The notes under the pieces are model-generated. The model searched no databases, was not told the origin of the DNA, and saw nothing but the letters and a program-made list of their open reading frames with translations. DNA of 64,000 nt. Source: Thermoanaerobaculia bacterium (GTDB taxonomy: Bacteria > Acidobacteriota > Thermoanaerobaculia > Multivoradales > JAHEKO01). The DNA is taken from the NCBI GenBank assembly GCA_947259195.1, contig CAMYLC010000048.1:2803-66802 (forward strand), given 5' to 3'. The position numbers and the translations under genes are program-made. Below, one piece after another: positions 7,262 through 15,781 of this stretch (position 1 is the stretch's first letter; the number at the start of each line of letters is the position of its first letter).

Positions 7262-8996
7262 GTGGCTTCCACTGGGCGCTTGGCGGCCGGAAATAGACCT
7301 TGAGCCTCGCAAACCGCTGCTCGTCTTCAGCCGTGTTCTCGAAGATCCCCCACACCACGGTTGCGTTGTAACCGCGCTGCACGACCGGATTGGCCAGCCA
7401 CTGCGCCCCCGACTGAAGACAGTCACGGTCCGGAGCGCATTCTCCGCCACCGGCTCCGTCGAAGGCCTCGTAGCGATACCCGGCGAATCGGACCGACTTC
7501 GGTAGCACCACCGATACCATTTGACAGTTACTGGTCCCTCCCAGGAAGGCGGCCAGCTGCTGCCGGATCGCCTGTGAGATCGCGGGCTCCACAGAAGCCA
7601 GCGCCTCTGTGCTCGAGCCGTCGGCTCCTGGGCCGACGAAACCCGAGAGCTCCAATTGGGTGGAGTTCCCCAGGCTCTCGGCAGCATCTCGGGCGGCCTG
7701 GGTCGCAGCGGCCGGACACGGAACGGTGCCCGCGGCGACCGTCTGAGTGGAAGTGACCGCCCATTCACCGATTCTGCACTCCGAGCAACTGCCATCATGA
7801 TAGGAGGAGATACTGGGCATGTCGTCTGGGCTTGCGGTCCCCGCGGGCGGGGCCGGAGGTGCTTCCACGACCTGCTTGACCTCGATAGCGGGCGCCTCCT
7901 CGACCGGCTCTGGGGCGATGGATTCCGGCTCGGTCGGCGGCGGCGCCTGAGCCGCGGGGATTTCGTCGACTACCTCGACGACCTGTCTCGACTCGGGCTC
8001 TGCGGGTGCCTCTTCGCTGGCCGCGGGCTCTACAGAGATGTCCGATTGGCTCTCCGGTTCCGGGGCTGCGGTGGTCGCTTCCACGGTGGGCTCGGATTGG
8101 AGCGCGGGCTGCGGCGGGGTGGGTGCTGGTGGCTCCACCGTCGAAGGGCTCGCCTGCTGTGGTGCCGGCAGCTGTTCCTGTTCCGGTTTGGGAACAGGCA
8201 CCGGCGAAGGCTCGGCGACCTGGATCTCCACCTCTGGCGCCGGTTCGGGCTTCGCTTCGTCCCGTTGGCTGGATTCTTCGGCGATGGCCGCCTCTGGAGC
8301 TCGGGTGGCTTCCACGGGCTCTGGCGCCGGTTCGGGCTTCGCCTCTTCCCGTTGGCTGGATTCTTCGGTGATGGCCGCCTCTGGAGCTCGGGTGGCCTCC
8401 ACAAGCTCTGCCTCGGGTTTGGGTTTCGCCTCCTCCTGTCGGCTCGGTTCTTCGCTGATCGTCGCGGCTGGAGCTCGGGTGGCCTCCACAGGTGGTGGCG
8501 TCGGCGCGGCTTCGATGGTCGTTCGATCCGGCTCCAACGGCGCCGGAGCCTGGGAGCGGGCTTCTCGGTCAGGCAGAGGAGGACTGGCGTCCCCGGGTTT
8601 CCCCTTGGAGAGCTTGACCTTCATCGGCGTCAGGGACCGGCCCCCGGCCTCGAGGAAGGAAGCGTTGATCGAAGGTTTCTTTCCCTGTTGCAGGTCGAAC
8701 ACAGCTACGTAGGTGAGGAACTCCGGATGCTGCACTTCGACCTGCCACGGGCCCGTTGCGAGACCGGCAACTACGGCCCGTCCCTTCTGGTCCGTGGCCA
8801 CTTCCGGAGGATTGCCTTCCGATCCGCGCCCCTGAAAGCTGACCACGACTCGGGCTCCCGCAATGGGCTTGCCCTTCGAGTCGTTGGCCTGGATCCCTAT
8901 GGCTTCGGTTCCTCGCCAGGATTGAGCCCGGGCGGGCAGAATGGTGGCCAGTGCAAGAAGGCCGGCAACCAAGGCCAGGCGGCGGTGGTGATGCAT
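7251..8996 (-). CDS. Secreted Pro/Glu-rich repeat protein with N-terminal carboxypeptidase-regulatory-like domain
   Basis: The listed ORF extends to 9161, but the ATG at 8996 gives a clean signal peptide (MHHHRRLALVAGLLALATILPARA-Q), so a 581-residue exported protein is proposed. Mature residues of about 25-130 look like a small beta-sandwich (carboxypeptidase regulatory-like: SKGKPIAGARVVVSFQG...DQKGRAVVAGL). A linker of roughly 270 residues follows, extremely rich in Pro, Glu, Ala and Ser, including three near-identical 29-residue repeats (VEATRAPEAAI...EEAKPEPAPE). The C-terminal 170 residues are compact and contain eight cysteines, which suggests a disulfide-stabilised periplasmic or surface domain; no known family was recognised there. 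The linker could span the periplasm or cell wall, as in TonB-like or peptidoglycan-bound proteins, but no TonB C-terminal motif is visible. The gene is divergent from transaldolase. Confidence 0.75.
   Translation of the reverse strand: MHHHRRLALVAGLLALATILPARAQSWRGTEAIGIQANDSKGKPIAGARVVVSFQGRGSEGNPPEVATDQKGRAVVAGLATGPWQVEVQHPEFLTYVAVFDLQQGKKPSINASFLEAGGRSLTPMKVKLSKGKPGDASPPLPDREARSQAPAPLEPDRTTIEAAPTPPPVEATRAPAATISEEPSRQEEAKPKPEAELVEATRAPEAAITEESSQREEAKPEPAPEPVEATRAPEAAIAEESSQRDEAKPEPAPEVEIQVAEPSPVPVPKPEQEQLPAPQQASPSTVEPPAPTPPQPALQSEPTVEATTAAPEPESQSDISVEPAASEEAPAEPESRQVVEVVDEIPAAQAPPPTEPESIAPEPVEEAPAIEVKQVVEAPPAPPAGTASPDDMPSISSYHDGSCSECRIGEWAVTSTQTVAAGTVPCPAAATQAARDAAESLGNSTQLELSGFVGPGADGSSTEALASVEPAISQAIRQQLAAFLGGTSNCQMVSVVLPKSVRFAGYRYEAFDGAGGGECAPDRDCLQSGAQWLANPVVQRGYNATVVWGIFENTAEDEQRFARLKVYFRPPSAQWKPPTR
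8233..8493. repeat. Three tandem 87-bp repeats inside the secreted protein gene
   Basis: Units begin at 8233, 8320 and 8407, an exact 87-base period (29 codons). The first two are nearly identical over long runs (for example CCCGTTGGCTGGATTCTTCG in both) and the third is more diverged. They encode the acidic proline-rich linker. High identity between units points to recent duplication and possible length variation between strains. Confidence 0.85.
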
Positions 8997-9159
8997 CGTA
9001 TCCCCCTTCGATCGCGTCAATGGGAGGCAAACCTGTTCGCTCACTGCTCCAGGCAGCTTACCCTCAGCGAGGCGCTTGGACAAGCCATCCTGGTCGAGGA
9101 GGCGCGCCCCCGTCGGCAGGGCTGTCCTGATACGATTGGCGCGAATTTCGGGAGGAACC

Positions 9160-10284
9160 ATGAATCCTTTGCGAGAACTCCAGGCTCAGGGGCAGGCTGT
9201 ATGGCTGGACTACATTCGGCGGGACATTTTGCTCGACGGTTCGCTCCGCCGGATGGTGGACGAGGATGGAGTCAGCGGTGTTACCAGCAATCCAGCCATA
9301 TTCCAGAAAGCGATTGGGGAGAGCGAGCTCTACGATCAGGCAATCCAGGACTACCTGACAGCGGAACCGCAGGGGCAGGTCGAAGGTCTCTACGAAGCTC
9401 TGGTCGTCGAGGACATACGCCTGGCAGCGGACATATTGCTATCGGTCTTCGAAGGCACGAACGGTCGCGATGGTTTCGTCAGCCTCGAGGTGTCTCCGCA
9501 CCTGGCTCGCGATGCCGACGGCACCCTGGCAGAAGCTCGGCACCTCTGGCAGAGAGTCGAGCGGCCCAACCTGATGATCAAGGTTCCGGCCACCACCGAG
9601 TGCACGCCAGCTGTCGAGGAACTGCTCGCGGAGGGAATCAACGTCAACGTGACGCTGATGTTCTCCATGGCCCACTACGAGGCTGTTGCCGGAGCCTACT
9701 TGCGAGGTCTGGAGCGATGTCAGAGCCCACAGCGGTTGGCGTCGGTGGCCTCGTTCTTCGTCAGTCGGGTCGACACGAAAGTGGATGAAATATTGGAGAA
9801 CCTCGGTGGTGAGGCGGCCCTCGACCTCCTGGGCAAGATCGCGATCGCCAACTCCAAGCTGACCTATGCTCGCTATCAGGAGCTTTTCGAAGGTGACTCC
9901 TTCCGGTCGATGCGTGATCGCGGAGCTGCCCCGCAGAGAGTCCTATGGGCCAGCACCAGTACCAAGAACCCCGCCTATCGCGATGTGATCTACGTCGAGG
10001 AGCTCATTGGTCCCGCGACAGTCAACACGATTCCACCCGAGACCCTGGAGGCGTTCCGGGATCACGGCAAGGTAGGGCCGACACTTCTCGAGGACTTGAG
10101 CGGTGCCAGCCGGCAGATCGACGAGCTCGACTCCCTCGGGATCGATCTGCAGGCCGCCACCGAAGAGCTCCAGCAAGAGGGGCTCGATAAGTTCGCGATG
10201 CCTTTCGATAGCCTGTTGGATACCCTGCGGAGCAAGCGTGATTCGTTGCTCGCCGGCGTTGCCGTGCGCTCTGGAGTCGAATGA
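9160..10284 (+). CDS. tal: Transaldolase
   Basis: A 374-residue transaldolase starting at the ATG at 9160, five bases after a GGAGG ribosome binding site; the listed start 84 bases upstream would overlap the neighbouring promoter region. The long form used by actinobacteria and cyanobacteria is recognisable: VSGVTSNPAIFQKAI near the N-terminus, the Schiff-base lysine in NLMIKVPAT (about K141), ASVASFFVSRVD and WASTSTKNP. It transfers a dihydroxyacetone unit between sedoheptulose 7-phosphate and glyceraldehyde 3-phosphate in the non-oxidative pentose phosphate pathway. It is not fused to glucose-6-phosphate isomerase, unlike some relatives. The rhomboid-like gene follows 40 bases later on the same strand. 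Confidence 0.93.
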   Translation: MNPLRELQAQGQAVWLDYIRRDILLDGSLRRMVDEDGVSGVTSNPAIFQKAIGESELYDQAIQDYLTAEPQGQVEGLYEALVVEDIRLAADILLSVFEGTNGRDGFVSLEVSPHLARDADGTLAEARHLWQRVERPNLMIKVPATTECTPAVEELLAEGINVNVTLMFSMAHYEAVAGAYLRGLERCQSPQRLASVASFFVSRVDTKVDEILENLGGEAALDLLGKIAIANSKLTYARYQELFEGDSFRSMRDRGAAPQRVLWASTSTKNPAYRDVIYVEELIGPATVNTIPPETLEAFRDHGKVGPTLLEDLSGASRQIDELDSLGIDLQAATEELQQEGLDKFAMPFDSLLDTLRSKRDSLLAGVAVRSGVE

Positions 10285-10324
10285 GAATCTGGATTCACGG
10301 TCGGACGTGTATCGGTAGCCCGAA

Positions 10325-11131
10325 ATGAGAGGCGGAAATCCTTTTCAGGGCGGCAGAGGCGCTGGCTTCGGCGGCGATTTCGCCGGCCTCACCGGGCCGG
10401 TGCCGAGGGACCTGTGGATTCTGCTCGGGGTGATCTTCGGTACCTTCACCCTCCAGTTCTTTCAGATTACCGAGTGGTTGCCTCGGCTGCTTCGCCTCAC
10501 GCCCCTCGTCTGGCGCGGTGGATTCCTCTGGCAGTTGGTGACCTATCCCTTCATCGGCACTGGGGCACCCAATTTCTGGTTCGTGCTGGAGCTGCTCATC
10601 CTGTTTCTGTTCGGACGAAGCGTTCTCAGCCGACTCGGTAGCCGCGGATTCTGGAAGCTCTTGATGTCCGCGACTCTGGCAGCAGGAATCGCCGCGGTGC
10701 TGATCGGCGTGCTGGCGGATGTGATGGCGGGCCCGGGACCACCCCCTGCGACGACCCTGGTTCTCATGCAGGGCCAACGAATGGTGCTGACGATCCTGAT
10801 CGCGGCCTTCGCAACGATGAACCAGAACGCCACGATCCTGCTGTTCTTCGTGCTGCCGATCCAGGCGCGCTGGTTCCTGCTGCTCGAGATCCTCTTCGCC
10901 TTTCTCGGCTTCCTCTCCACTCATGATCTGGCTGGGTTCATCGGTCTGTGTGTAGCGGTGGGTTTCACCTACGGCGCTCTGACTGGGTGGCGAACCCAGA
11001 ACTGGGTCCGAAGAACCAGGTTGGGCCTGCAGCAGCAGTGGCTCAGTCTCAGGCTGAAGTGGATGCGAAAGAAACGCGGCATCCACGTCGTGCGCGACGA
11101 CGATGACCGTCCTGGTCCCTGGCTTCATTGA
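10325..11131 (+). CDS. Rhomboid-like integral membrane protein, probably catalytically inactive
   Basis: A 268-residue protein with a Gly/Phe-rich cytoplasmic start, about six hydrophobic segments between residues 28 and 225, and a basic C-terminal tail. The segment WQLVTYPFIGTG (about 66-77) followed by a long FVLELLILFLFGRSVLSRLGS helix matches the L1 region and TM2 of rhomboid proteases. Where the catalytic GxSG serine should lie in TM4, however, the sequence reads LVLMQGQRMVLTI, and no His partner is obvious in the last helix. This resembles derlin- or iRhom-like pseudoproteases, which bind membrane proteins without cutting them. It lies between tal and lon on the same strand. No clear ribosome binding site is seen. 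An alternative is an unrelated six-helix membrane protein. Confidence 0.65.
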   Translation: MRGGNPFQGGRGAGFGGDFAGLTGPVPRDLWILLGVIFGTFTLQFFQITEWLPRLLRLTPLVWRGGFLWQLVTYPFIGTGAPNFWFVLELLILFLFGRSVLSRLGSRGFWKLLMSATLAAGIAAVLIGVLADVMAGPGPPPATTLVLMQGQRMVLTILIAAFATMNQNATILLFFVLPIQARWFLLLEILFAFLGFLSTHDLAGFIGLCVAVGFTYGALTGWRTQNWVRRTRLGLQQQWLSLRLKWMRKKRGIHVVRDDDDRPGPWLH

Positions 11132-11284
11132 GGGTCGGGAATTTTCCCGCGATTTACAGGCGTTTGAAGAGGTGAGTCTTTCCTGGCTCCGGCAGGGTTC
11201 CCATCGACACCGGGGAGAAGGACGGGGTCAGGTTTTCATTCGACAAATCCCCTGCCGCAGTACCTTACGTCACAAAGGAGAGTC

Positions 11285-13846
11285 ATGTCGGATACGTTGA
11301 CGTTGCCAGTACTTCCTCTCAGGGACACTGTCGTGTTCCCTGGGGTTACGACACCTATCGGTGCCGGGCGTCCCGGTACCCTGCGCGCAATTCAGGCCGT
11401 CTCCAGCTCGAAAGAGAAGCTGGTCTTCGCGGTGTCCCAGCGGGAGAACCGCGAGACGGTGACTCCGGATCGTCTCCACACCATCGGCACAGTGGCGCGG
11501 ATCGGTCAGCTGCAGAGAGTCACCGGCGGAGTGCAGTTTCTCCTGCATGGAGAGTACCGAGGTATCGCCTTGAGGATCAGCGATGCCAATGGTGAATACC
11601 TGGAGGCTATCGTCCGTCAGGCGGAAGAGATGTCACCCAGCGATCCGGCTGACGCGGCCTTCCTGGGGTTGCAGCGAGAGGTACGCGAAAGGGCCCTCGA
11701 GCTGGGGCAGAAGGCGGGGTTTCCTGAGGACGTCGTCAAACAGGTCCTGACCTCGGCCGAAAACCCGGCCCGCCTCGCCGATCTGGTCGCGGCTTACCTG
11801 GAAGTGCCGCACCTGGAGCGGCAGATGCTCCTCGAGACACTCTCGGTCGAGGAGCGACTGCGCCAGGTGCTGCTGCAGGTTCAGCGACAAATCGGGGTGC
11901 TCGACGCGCAGCAGGACATCAAGAGCAAGGTGCAGCGTGAGCTGGGTGACCGGCAGCGCGAGATGGTGCTTCGCGAGCAGCTCAAGGCGATACAGGACGA
12001 ACTGGGTGAGACCGACGGGGACCCTGGTCTCGGGGAGCTCAAGAAGGGCCTGGATGCTTTGGATCTTCCCGCGGAAGCCCAGAAGGAGGTGGACCGCGAG
12101 CTCGATCGGTTGGAGCGGATGAACCGGGAATCGATGGAGTACCAGGTCATTCGCACCTACCTCGAGAACATCGCCGAGCTGCCCTGGAACACTCGCAGCG
12201 AAGACGATCTGGATCTCCACCGCGCGGCCGACATCCTCGATGAGGACCACTACGGCCTGCAGGATGTCAAGGATCGGGTGTTGGAGTTCCTGGCGGTTCG
12301 TCAGCTGCAATCCGAACGGGATCTGCTCGCATCGGTGGTCGTCGAAAGTGACGACGAGCCGGCGGTTTTCACTGATTCGGCGGAGAGTGAGGCGGACGCT
12401 CTTTCGGCTTTGACGGTTGACCAAGAAATCGACGACGAGTCGGCCTCGGGCCCTCGTCGCCCACCCGAGGAGGACAACAGCTCCAAAGGCCCGATCCTGC
12501 TGTTTGTCGGCCCACCAGGCGTCGGCAAGACCTCGATTGCGAGGTCGATCGCACGAGCCATGGGAAGGAAATACGTTCGCATCTCATTGGGGGGTGCGCG
12601 CGACGAGGCAGACATTCGGGGCCACCGCCGGACCTATGTTGGGGCCATGCCGGGTCGAATCCTCAAAGGAATGAAGCAAGCGGGTACGAAGAATCCGGTC
12701 TTTCTCCTCGACGAAGTCGACAAGCTGGGGGTTTCCTACCAGGGTGACCCAGCCAGCGCCCTGCTCGAGGTTCTGGACCCGGCGCAGAACGACAGCTTCG
12801 TCGACCACTATCTCGGCGTTCCCTTCGACCTTTCAGAGGTGCTGTTCGTCACTACCGCAAATTTCATCCAGAACATCCCGGGTCCTCTTCTGGACCGCAT
12901 GGAAGTGGTCGAATTCACCGGCTACACGGAGCGCGAGAAGCTGGAGATCGCCAAGCGCTACCTGGTGCCTCGACAGTTGATTGGCAATGCCCTGGACGAG
13001 GACAATCTGACCATCTCCGACGAGGCGTTGGCGGAGGTCATTGCGCACTACACCCGCGAGGCGGGTGTGCGGCAGCTCGAAAGGGAGATCGGTCGACTGG
13101 CTCGCAAGGTGGCTCGCAAGATCGCGACCAACGAAGTCGAGACTTTCAAGGTGGAACCGACAATCGTCAGCGATCTGCTGGGCCGGTCGAAGATCCATCC
13201 CGAGAAGATGTCACGCGAGGACCAGGTCGGAGTGGCGACAGGTATGTTCTATACACCAGTCGGCGGCGACATCATGTTCGTCGAGGTCAGCACCATGCGT
13301 GGCAAGGGTGAGCTGGTTTTGACGGGTCAGCTGGGTGATGTGATGAAGGAGTCGGCCAGGGCCGCCTGGAGCTACGCTCGATCCCACGCCTCGGAGCTCG
13401 GTATTGCCGAGGAGATCTTCGAGCAGATGGATGCCCACATCCACTGTCCGGCGGGTGCGATTCCGAAGGATGGCCCTTCGGCTGGTGTCACGATGGCCAC
13501 GGCGCTGGTGTCGGCGCTCTCTGGCCGCTCCGCCAGGCACGACATAGCAATGACCGGCGAGATCACGCTCTCCGGCAGGGTGCTACCCATCGGCGGGGTC
13601 AAGGAAAAGGTGTTGGGGGCAGTTCGGGCCGGTATCTATCGGATTGTCCTGCCGGCCGACAACGAAACGGATCTCGATGACCTGCCGGATGACGTCAAGG
13701 ACCGCCTGGAGGTCATCGCGGTCGAAGAGCTGGGTGAGGTGTTGGGGCCCGCCATTCAGGGTGGCTCATTCGAAGACGGCAAGCTCCTGTTCAGCGAACT
13801 CGAGAGCGGTCGACCGGCAAGAGCCCCCAAACAGCTCCAGCACTGA
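11285..13846 (+). CDS. lon: ATP-dependent Lon protease
   Basis: An 853-residue LonA-type protease. The N-terminal substrate-binding LON domain begins LPVLPLRDTVVFPG. The AAA+ module has Walker A GPPGVGKTS (about 408-416) and Walker B VFLLDEVDK, and the proteolytic domain has the Ser-Lys dyad S732 (DGPSAGVTM) and K775 (GGVKEKVLG), with the same 43-residue separation as E. coli S679/K722. AAAGGAGAG lies just before the ATG. The unusual part is an acidic, low-complexity insertion of about 55 residues (roughly 346-400, ESDDEPAVFTDSAESEADAL...) immediately before the Walker A strand, which makes the protein longer than the usual 780-810. Lon degrades misfolded and regulatory proteins in the cytoplasm. 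The neighbouring rhomboid-like protein and SYLF protein are on the same strand. Confidence 0.96.
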   Translation: MSDTLTLPVLPLRDTVVFPGVTTPIGAGRPGTLRAIQAVSSSKEKLVFAVSQRENRETVTPDRLHTIGTVARIGQLQRVTGGVQFLLHGEYRGIALRISDANGEYLEAIVRQAEEMSPSDPADAAFLGLQREVRERALELGQKAGFPEDVVKQVLTSAENPARLADLVAAYLEVPHLERQMLLETLSVEERLRQVLLQVQRQIGVLDAQQDIKSKVQRELGDRQREMVLREQLKAIQDELGETDGDPGLGELKKGLDALDLPAEAQKEVDRELDRLERMNRESMEYQVIRTYLENIAELPWNTRSEDDLDLHRAADILDEDHYGLQDVKDRVLEFLAVRQLQSERDLLASVVVESDDEPAVFTDSAESEADALSALTVDQEIDDESASGPRRPPEEDNSSKGPILLFVGPPGVGKTSIARSIARAMGRKYVRISLGGARDEADIRGHRRTYVGAMPGRILKGMKQAGTKNPVFLLDEVDKLGVSYQGDPASALLEVLDPAQNDSFVDHYLGVPFDLSEVLFVTTANFIQNIPGPLLDRMEVVEFTGYTEREKLEIAKRYLVPRQLIGNALDEDNLTISDEALAEVIAHYTREAGVRQLEREIGRLARKVARKIATNEVETFKVEPTIVSDLLGRSKIHPEKMSREDQVGVATGMFYTPVGGDIMFVEVSTMRGKGELVLTGQLGDVMKESARAAWSYARSHASELGIAEEIFEQMDAHIHCPAGAIPKDGPSAGVTMATALVSALSGRSARHDIAMTGEITLSGRVLPIGGVKEKVLGAVRAGIYRIVLPADNETDLDDLPDDVKDRLEVIAVEELGEVLGPAIQGGSFEDGKLLFSELESGRPARAPKQLQH

Positions 13847-13866
13847 GGCGGACTGAAGAGATCCCG

Positions 13867-13899
13867 TATACTTCCGCCGTCAACGACCTCTGGCGGAAG
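13867..13899 (+). promoter_or_regulatory. -10 like TATACT and a leader hairpin covering the SYLF ribosome binding site
   Basis: TATACT at 13867-13872 is a good -10 element (the -35 is weak, CTGAGG at 18-base spacing). It is overlapped and followed by a perfect 8-bp inverted repeat, CTTCCGCC (13871-13878) and GGCGGAAG (13892-13899), with a 13-base loop. The right arm contains the GGAAG that would serve as ribosome binding site for the GTG start at 13907, so folding of the leader should hide it. Function is inferred from sequence only. Confidence 0.4.
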
Positions 13900-13906
13900 A
13901 TCTGCT

Positions 13907-14584
13907 GTGCTGACTCGAGTCATCAAGATCCTGGCCTTGGCCGCCATGGCAGTCGGCTCATTCGGCTCGTCTGCGGGTGCGCAGGAAAAACAGGCCATCA
14001 AGCTGGAGAACGCCAGGCTCGTGTATGAGGAGATGATCGACGAACGGGAAGGGGGTGTCCCGCCCTCTCTCAGGGCGGATGCCAAGTGCGTCGCCGTCAT
14101 TCCTCATGTCGTCAAGGGTGGATTTCTGGTCGGGGGACGTCACGGCAACGGGGTGATGAGCTGCCGCAATGACGCGGGCGTTTGGAGCCCACCCGTCTTC
14201 ATCGAGATCAAAGGCGTCAGCCTGGGTTTGCAGGTCGGTGGGCAAGCCAGCGATCTGGTGCTCTTCTTCATGTCCGAAGAGGCTGCCCGCTCGCTGATGA
14301 CCAGCAAGTTCACCCTCGGAGGTGACGCCAGCGTGGCAGCTGGGCCGGTCGGCAGGGAGACGCAGCCCAATTCGGACCCGAACGTCAATGCGGACGTCTA
14401 CTCCTACGCCAGAGCTCGGGGACTGTTCGCCGGAGTCTCACTTCAAGGAAGTCATCTGGCTCCCGATCAGAAGGCTATCGAGAGCTACTACGGCGAACGT
14501 ATCTTCCCGGAGAAAATCGTCTTCGAGCACCGAGTCCCCAGAAACCCTCCCGAAGCCCGGGCCTTCGCGGAGTCGCTGCCCTGA
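13907..14584 (+). CDS. SYLF-domain (Ysc84-like) secreted lipid-binding protein
   Basis: A 225-residue protein starting with GTG at 13907. Residues 1-25 form a signal peptide (MLTRVIKILALAAMAVGSFGSSAGA-Q). The remainder is a SYLF/Ysc84 domain: CVAVIPHVVKGGFLVGGRHGNGVM, VFIEIKGVSLGLQVGGQASDLVLFFMSEEA and VNADVYSYARARGLFAGVSLQGS are the characteristic glycine-rich blocks. In eukaryotes this domain binds phosphoinositides and actin. Bacterial versions are periplasmic or outer-membrane associated and poorly characterised. It follows lon by 60 bases, and a hairpin in that gap may limit translation. Downstream is a copy of a dispersed hairpin repeat. Confidence 0.88.
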   Translation: MLTRVIKILALAAMAVGSFGSSAGAQEKQAIKLENARLVYEEMIDEREGGVPPSLRADAKCVAVIPHVVKGGFLVGGRHGNGVMSCRNDAGVWSPPVFIEIKGVSLGLQVGGQASDLVLFFMSEEAARSLMTSKFTLGGDASVAAGPVGRETQPNSDPNVNADVYSYARARGLFAGVSLQGSHLAPDQKAIESYYGERIFPEKIVFEHRVPRNPPEARAFAESLP

Positions 14585-14644
14585 GACACTGAAGGGCGCA
14601 AGGGCTTAGGGGCGTAAGGGCCCAGAGTTGCCGAAAGAGGTTGA

Positions 14645-14687
14645 AGCGGCCGGACCCCGTGCCGGCCGGGGTGTGCAGGGGGAACCA
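14645..14687. repeat. Dispersed hairpin repeat, copy 1
   Basis: A 43-base stretch identical to 31209-31251. Its core is a 7-bp perfect stem, CGGCCGG (14647-14653) and CCGGCCG (14662-14668), with an 8-base loop. Weaker similarity (about 18 of 26 bases) continues upstream of both copies. A third, diverged copy lies at 30905-30946. All are intergenic, and the first and third lie at or just after gene ends. Confidence 0.85.
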
Positions 14688-14729
14688 CGGTCCTGAAGAA
14701 GGTGATCACAATTCAGGTGTCAGAACCCG

Positions 14730-14924
14730 TCAGCCTTCCTGAAGGTCCTGCAGGCGCCTGTTGGCTTGCTTGATCTCCAACCTCAATCGCTCGATGGCGA
14801 TTTCGACCTCTGCCAGCTGATCTTGAAGGGACCGTTTCTGAATGGCGAGACGCTTGTCGTGACTCTGGAGCCAACGCAAGGAAGTGCGGAGTCGCTCAGC
14901 CGCGTCCTGTCTTGGGTCTACCAC
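14730..14924 (-). CDS. Small coiled-coil protein of unknown function
   Basis: A 64-codon frame beginning with GTG. An AGGGA directly precedes the start with unusually short spacing, which weakens the start assignment. The product is almost entirely a predicted amphipathic helix with heptad-like spacing (LQDQLAEVEIAIERLRLEIKQANRRLQDL) and no hydrophobic export signal, resembling short SlyX-type coiled-coil proteins. It lies 31 bases downstream of the DUF1566 gene on the same strand and may be cotranscribed. A shadow origin is unlikely because the opposite-strand frames look less protein-like, but independent evidence is lacking. Confidence 0.5.
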   Translation of the reverse strand: MVDPRQDAAERLRTSLRWLQSHDKRLAIQKRSLQDQLAEVEIAIERLRLEIKQANRRLQDLQEG

Positions 14925-14955
14925 TCCCTGCGGTCACTTTCCGGGCTCGGCTCGA

Positions 14956-15567
14956 TCACTTCTTGCGTGCCTCCTTTTGCAGGCCCTCGATCAGGAGTCG
15001 CTCCTCTTCCAGTGGTGTTCTCATGCACAGGGCCCGATGGTCGTAGGTGTAAGAGAACGCACCTGAGAAGGGCTTGCTGAACTGGAAGTTGAAGTTCCAT
15101 GCGGACTTTTCGTCCTTGCTCGTCGAGCTCCATGGGCAGCAAGCGGTAAGCTGAAATTTGACCGGTAGATTGTAGGCACCCTTGGCCATCGGCCGCAGCA
15201 GCGACTCGAGCGCTTCGAGGCTCGGCAGAGCCCAGTCGTCGTAGCCAGCGAGCAAGAGACCATCGCAGTAGGTTGCAGCGCGACGCCAATCAATGTCGCG
15301 ACCGTTGTCTTGGGTCGCCCAGAGGAACCCGGTGCTCGGATCCAGGTAGACGCCATCGACCCTCTCTTCCTCGATCTGAAGCTGCGCGAGGTCCTCGACG
15401 ATCGCCTCGATAAAGGCCCTGGAAACGAAGGGTGCCACAAGAGGGTCTAGATCCTCTGCTCCACCAGGCACCGCCGTCTGAGCTGCGGCGCTAGACAACG
15501 GGCCGATCAAGGCCAGCGCCAGAAAGATCGTGGATCGATTGCGGCAACAGGACGGACGAGGAACCAT
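14956..15567 (-). CDS. Secreted DUF1566 (Lcl C-terminal-like) domain protein
   Basis: The ATG at 15567 is chosen over the listed start at 15651 because it opens a plausible signal peptide (a basic start, then IFLALALIGPLSSAAA-Q). The 203-residue product contains a DUF1566-type domain: DPSTGFLWATQDNGRDIDWRRAATYCDGLLLAGYDDWALPS is the classic core, in which a Trp-rich beta-hairpin precedes a 'W.A..YC..L...G..DWRLP' block, ending with an RTP-like close. DUF1566 domains relate to C-type-lectin/FGE-like folds in surface proteins, and their function is mostly unknown. The gene is divergent from mgtE and upstream of the small coiled-coil gene. Confidence 0.75.
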   Translation of the reverse strand: MVPRPSCCRNRSTIFLALALIGPLSSAAAQTAVPGGAEDLDPLVAPFVSRAFIEAIVEDLAQLQIEEERVDGVYLDPSTGFLWATQDNGRDIDWRRAATYCDGLLLAGYDDWALPSLEALESLLRPMAKGAYNLPVKFQLTACCPWSSTSKDEKSAWNFNFQFSKPFSGAFSYTYDHRALCMRTPLEEERLLIEGLQKEARKK

Positions 15568-15781
15568 GGATCGGTGCAATAGCGGGCCTAGGCGAGTCTT
15601 TGCTGGCTTATCCGAGTCGGTCGATTCTTCCGGGATTGTAGCCGATATCATTGATCGCTGGTGCGGGTGGAAGCGGGTCTGGAGGCCTCACGGATAACGA
15701 CATCCGGAATGCGTGCATTGCCTGCCTGAGTCACCATCCAGCGGCTGGCCCTATGTTACGATCAGCGGCTCGGTGCAAGCC

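Noticed and set aside
7656-9788. 710-residue plus-strand ORF crossing the secreted protein gene and transaldolase start
   Set aside because: Gly/Arg-rich low-complexity translation and overlap with two well-supported genes; an artefact of the Pro/Glu repeats read backwards.
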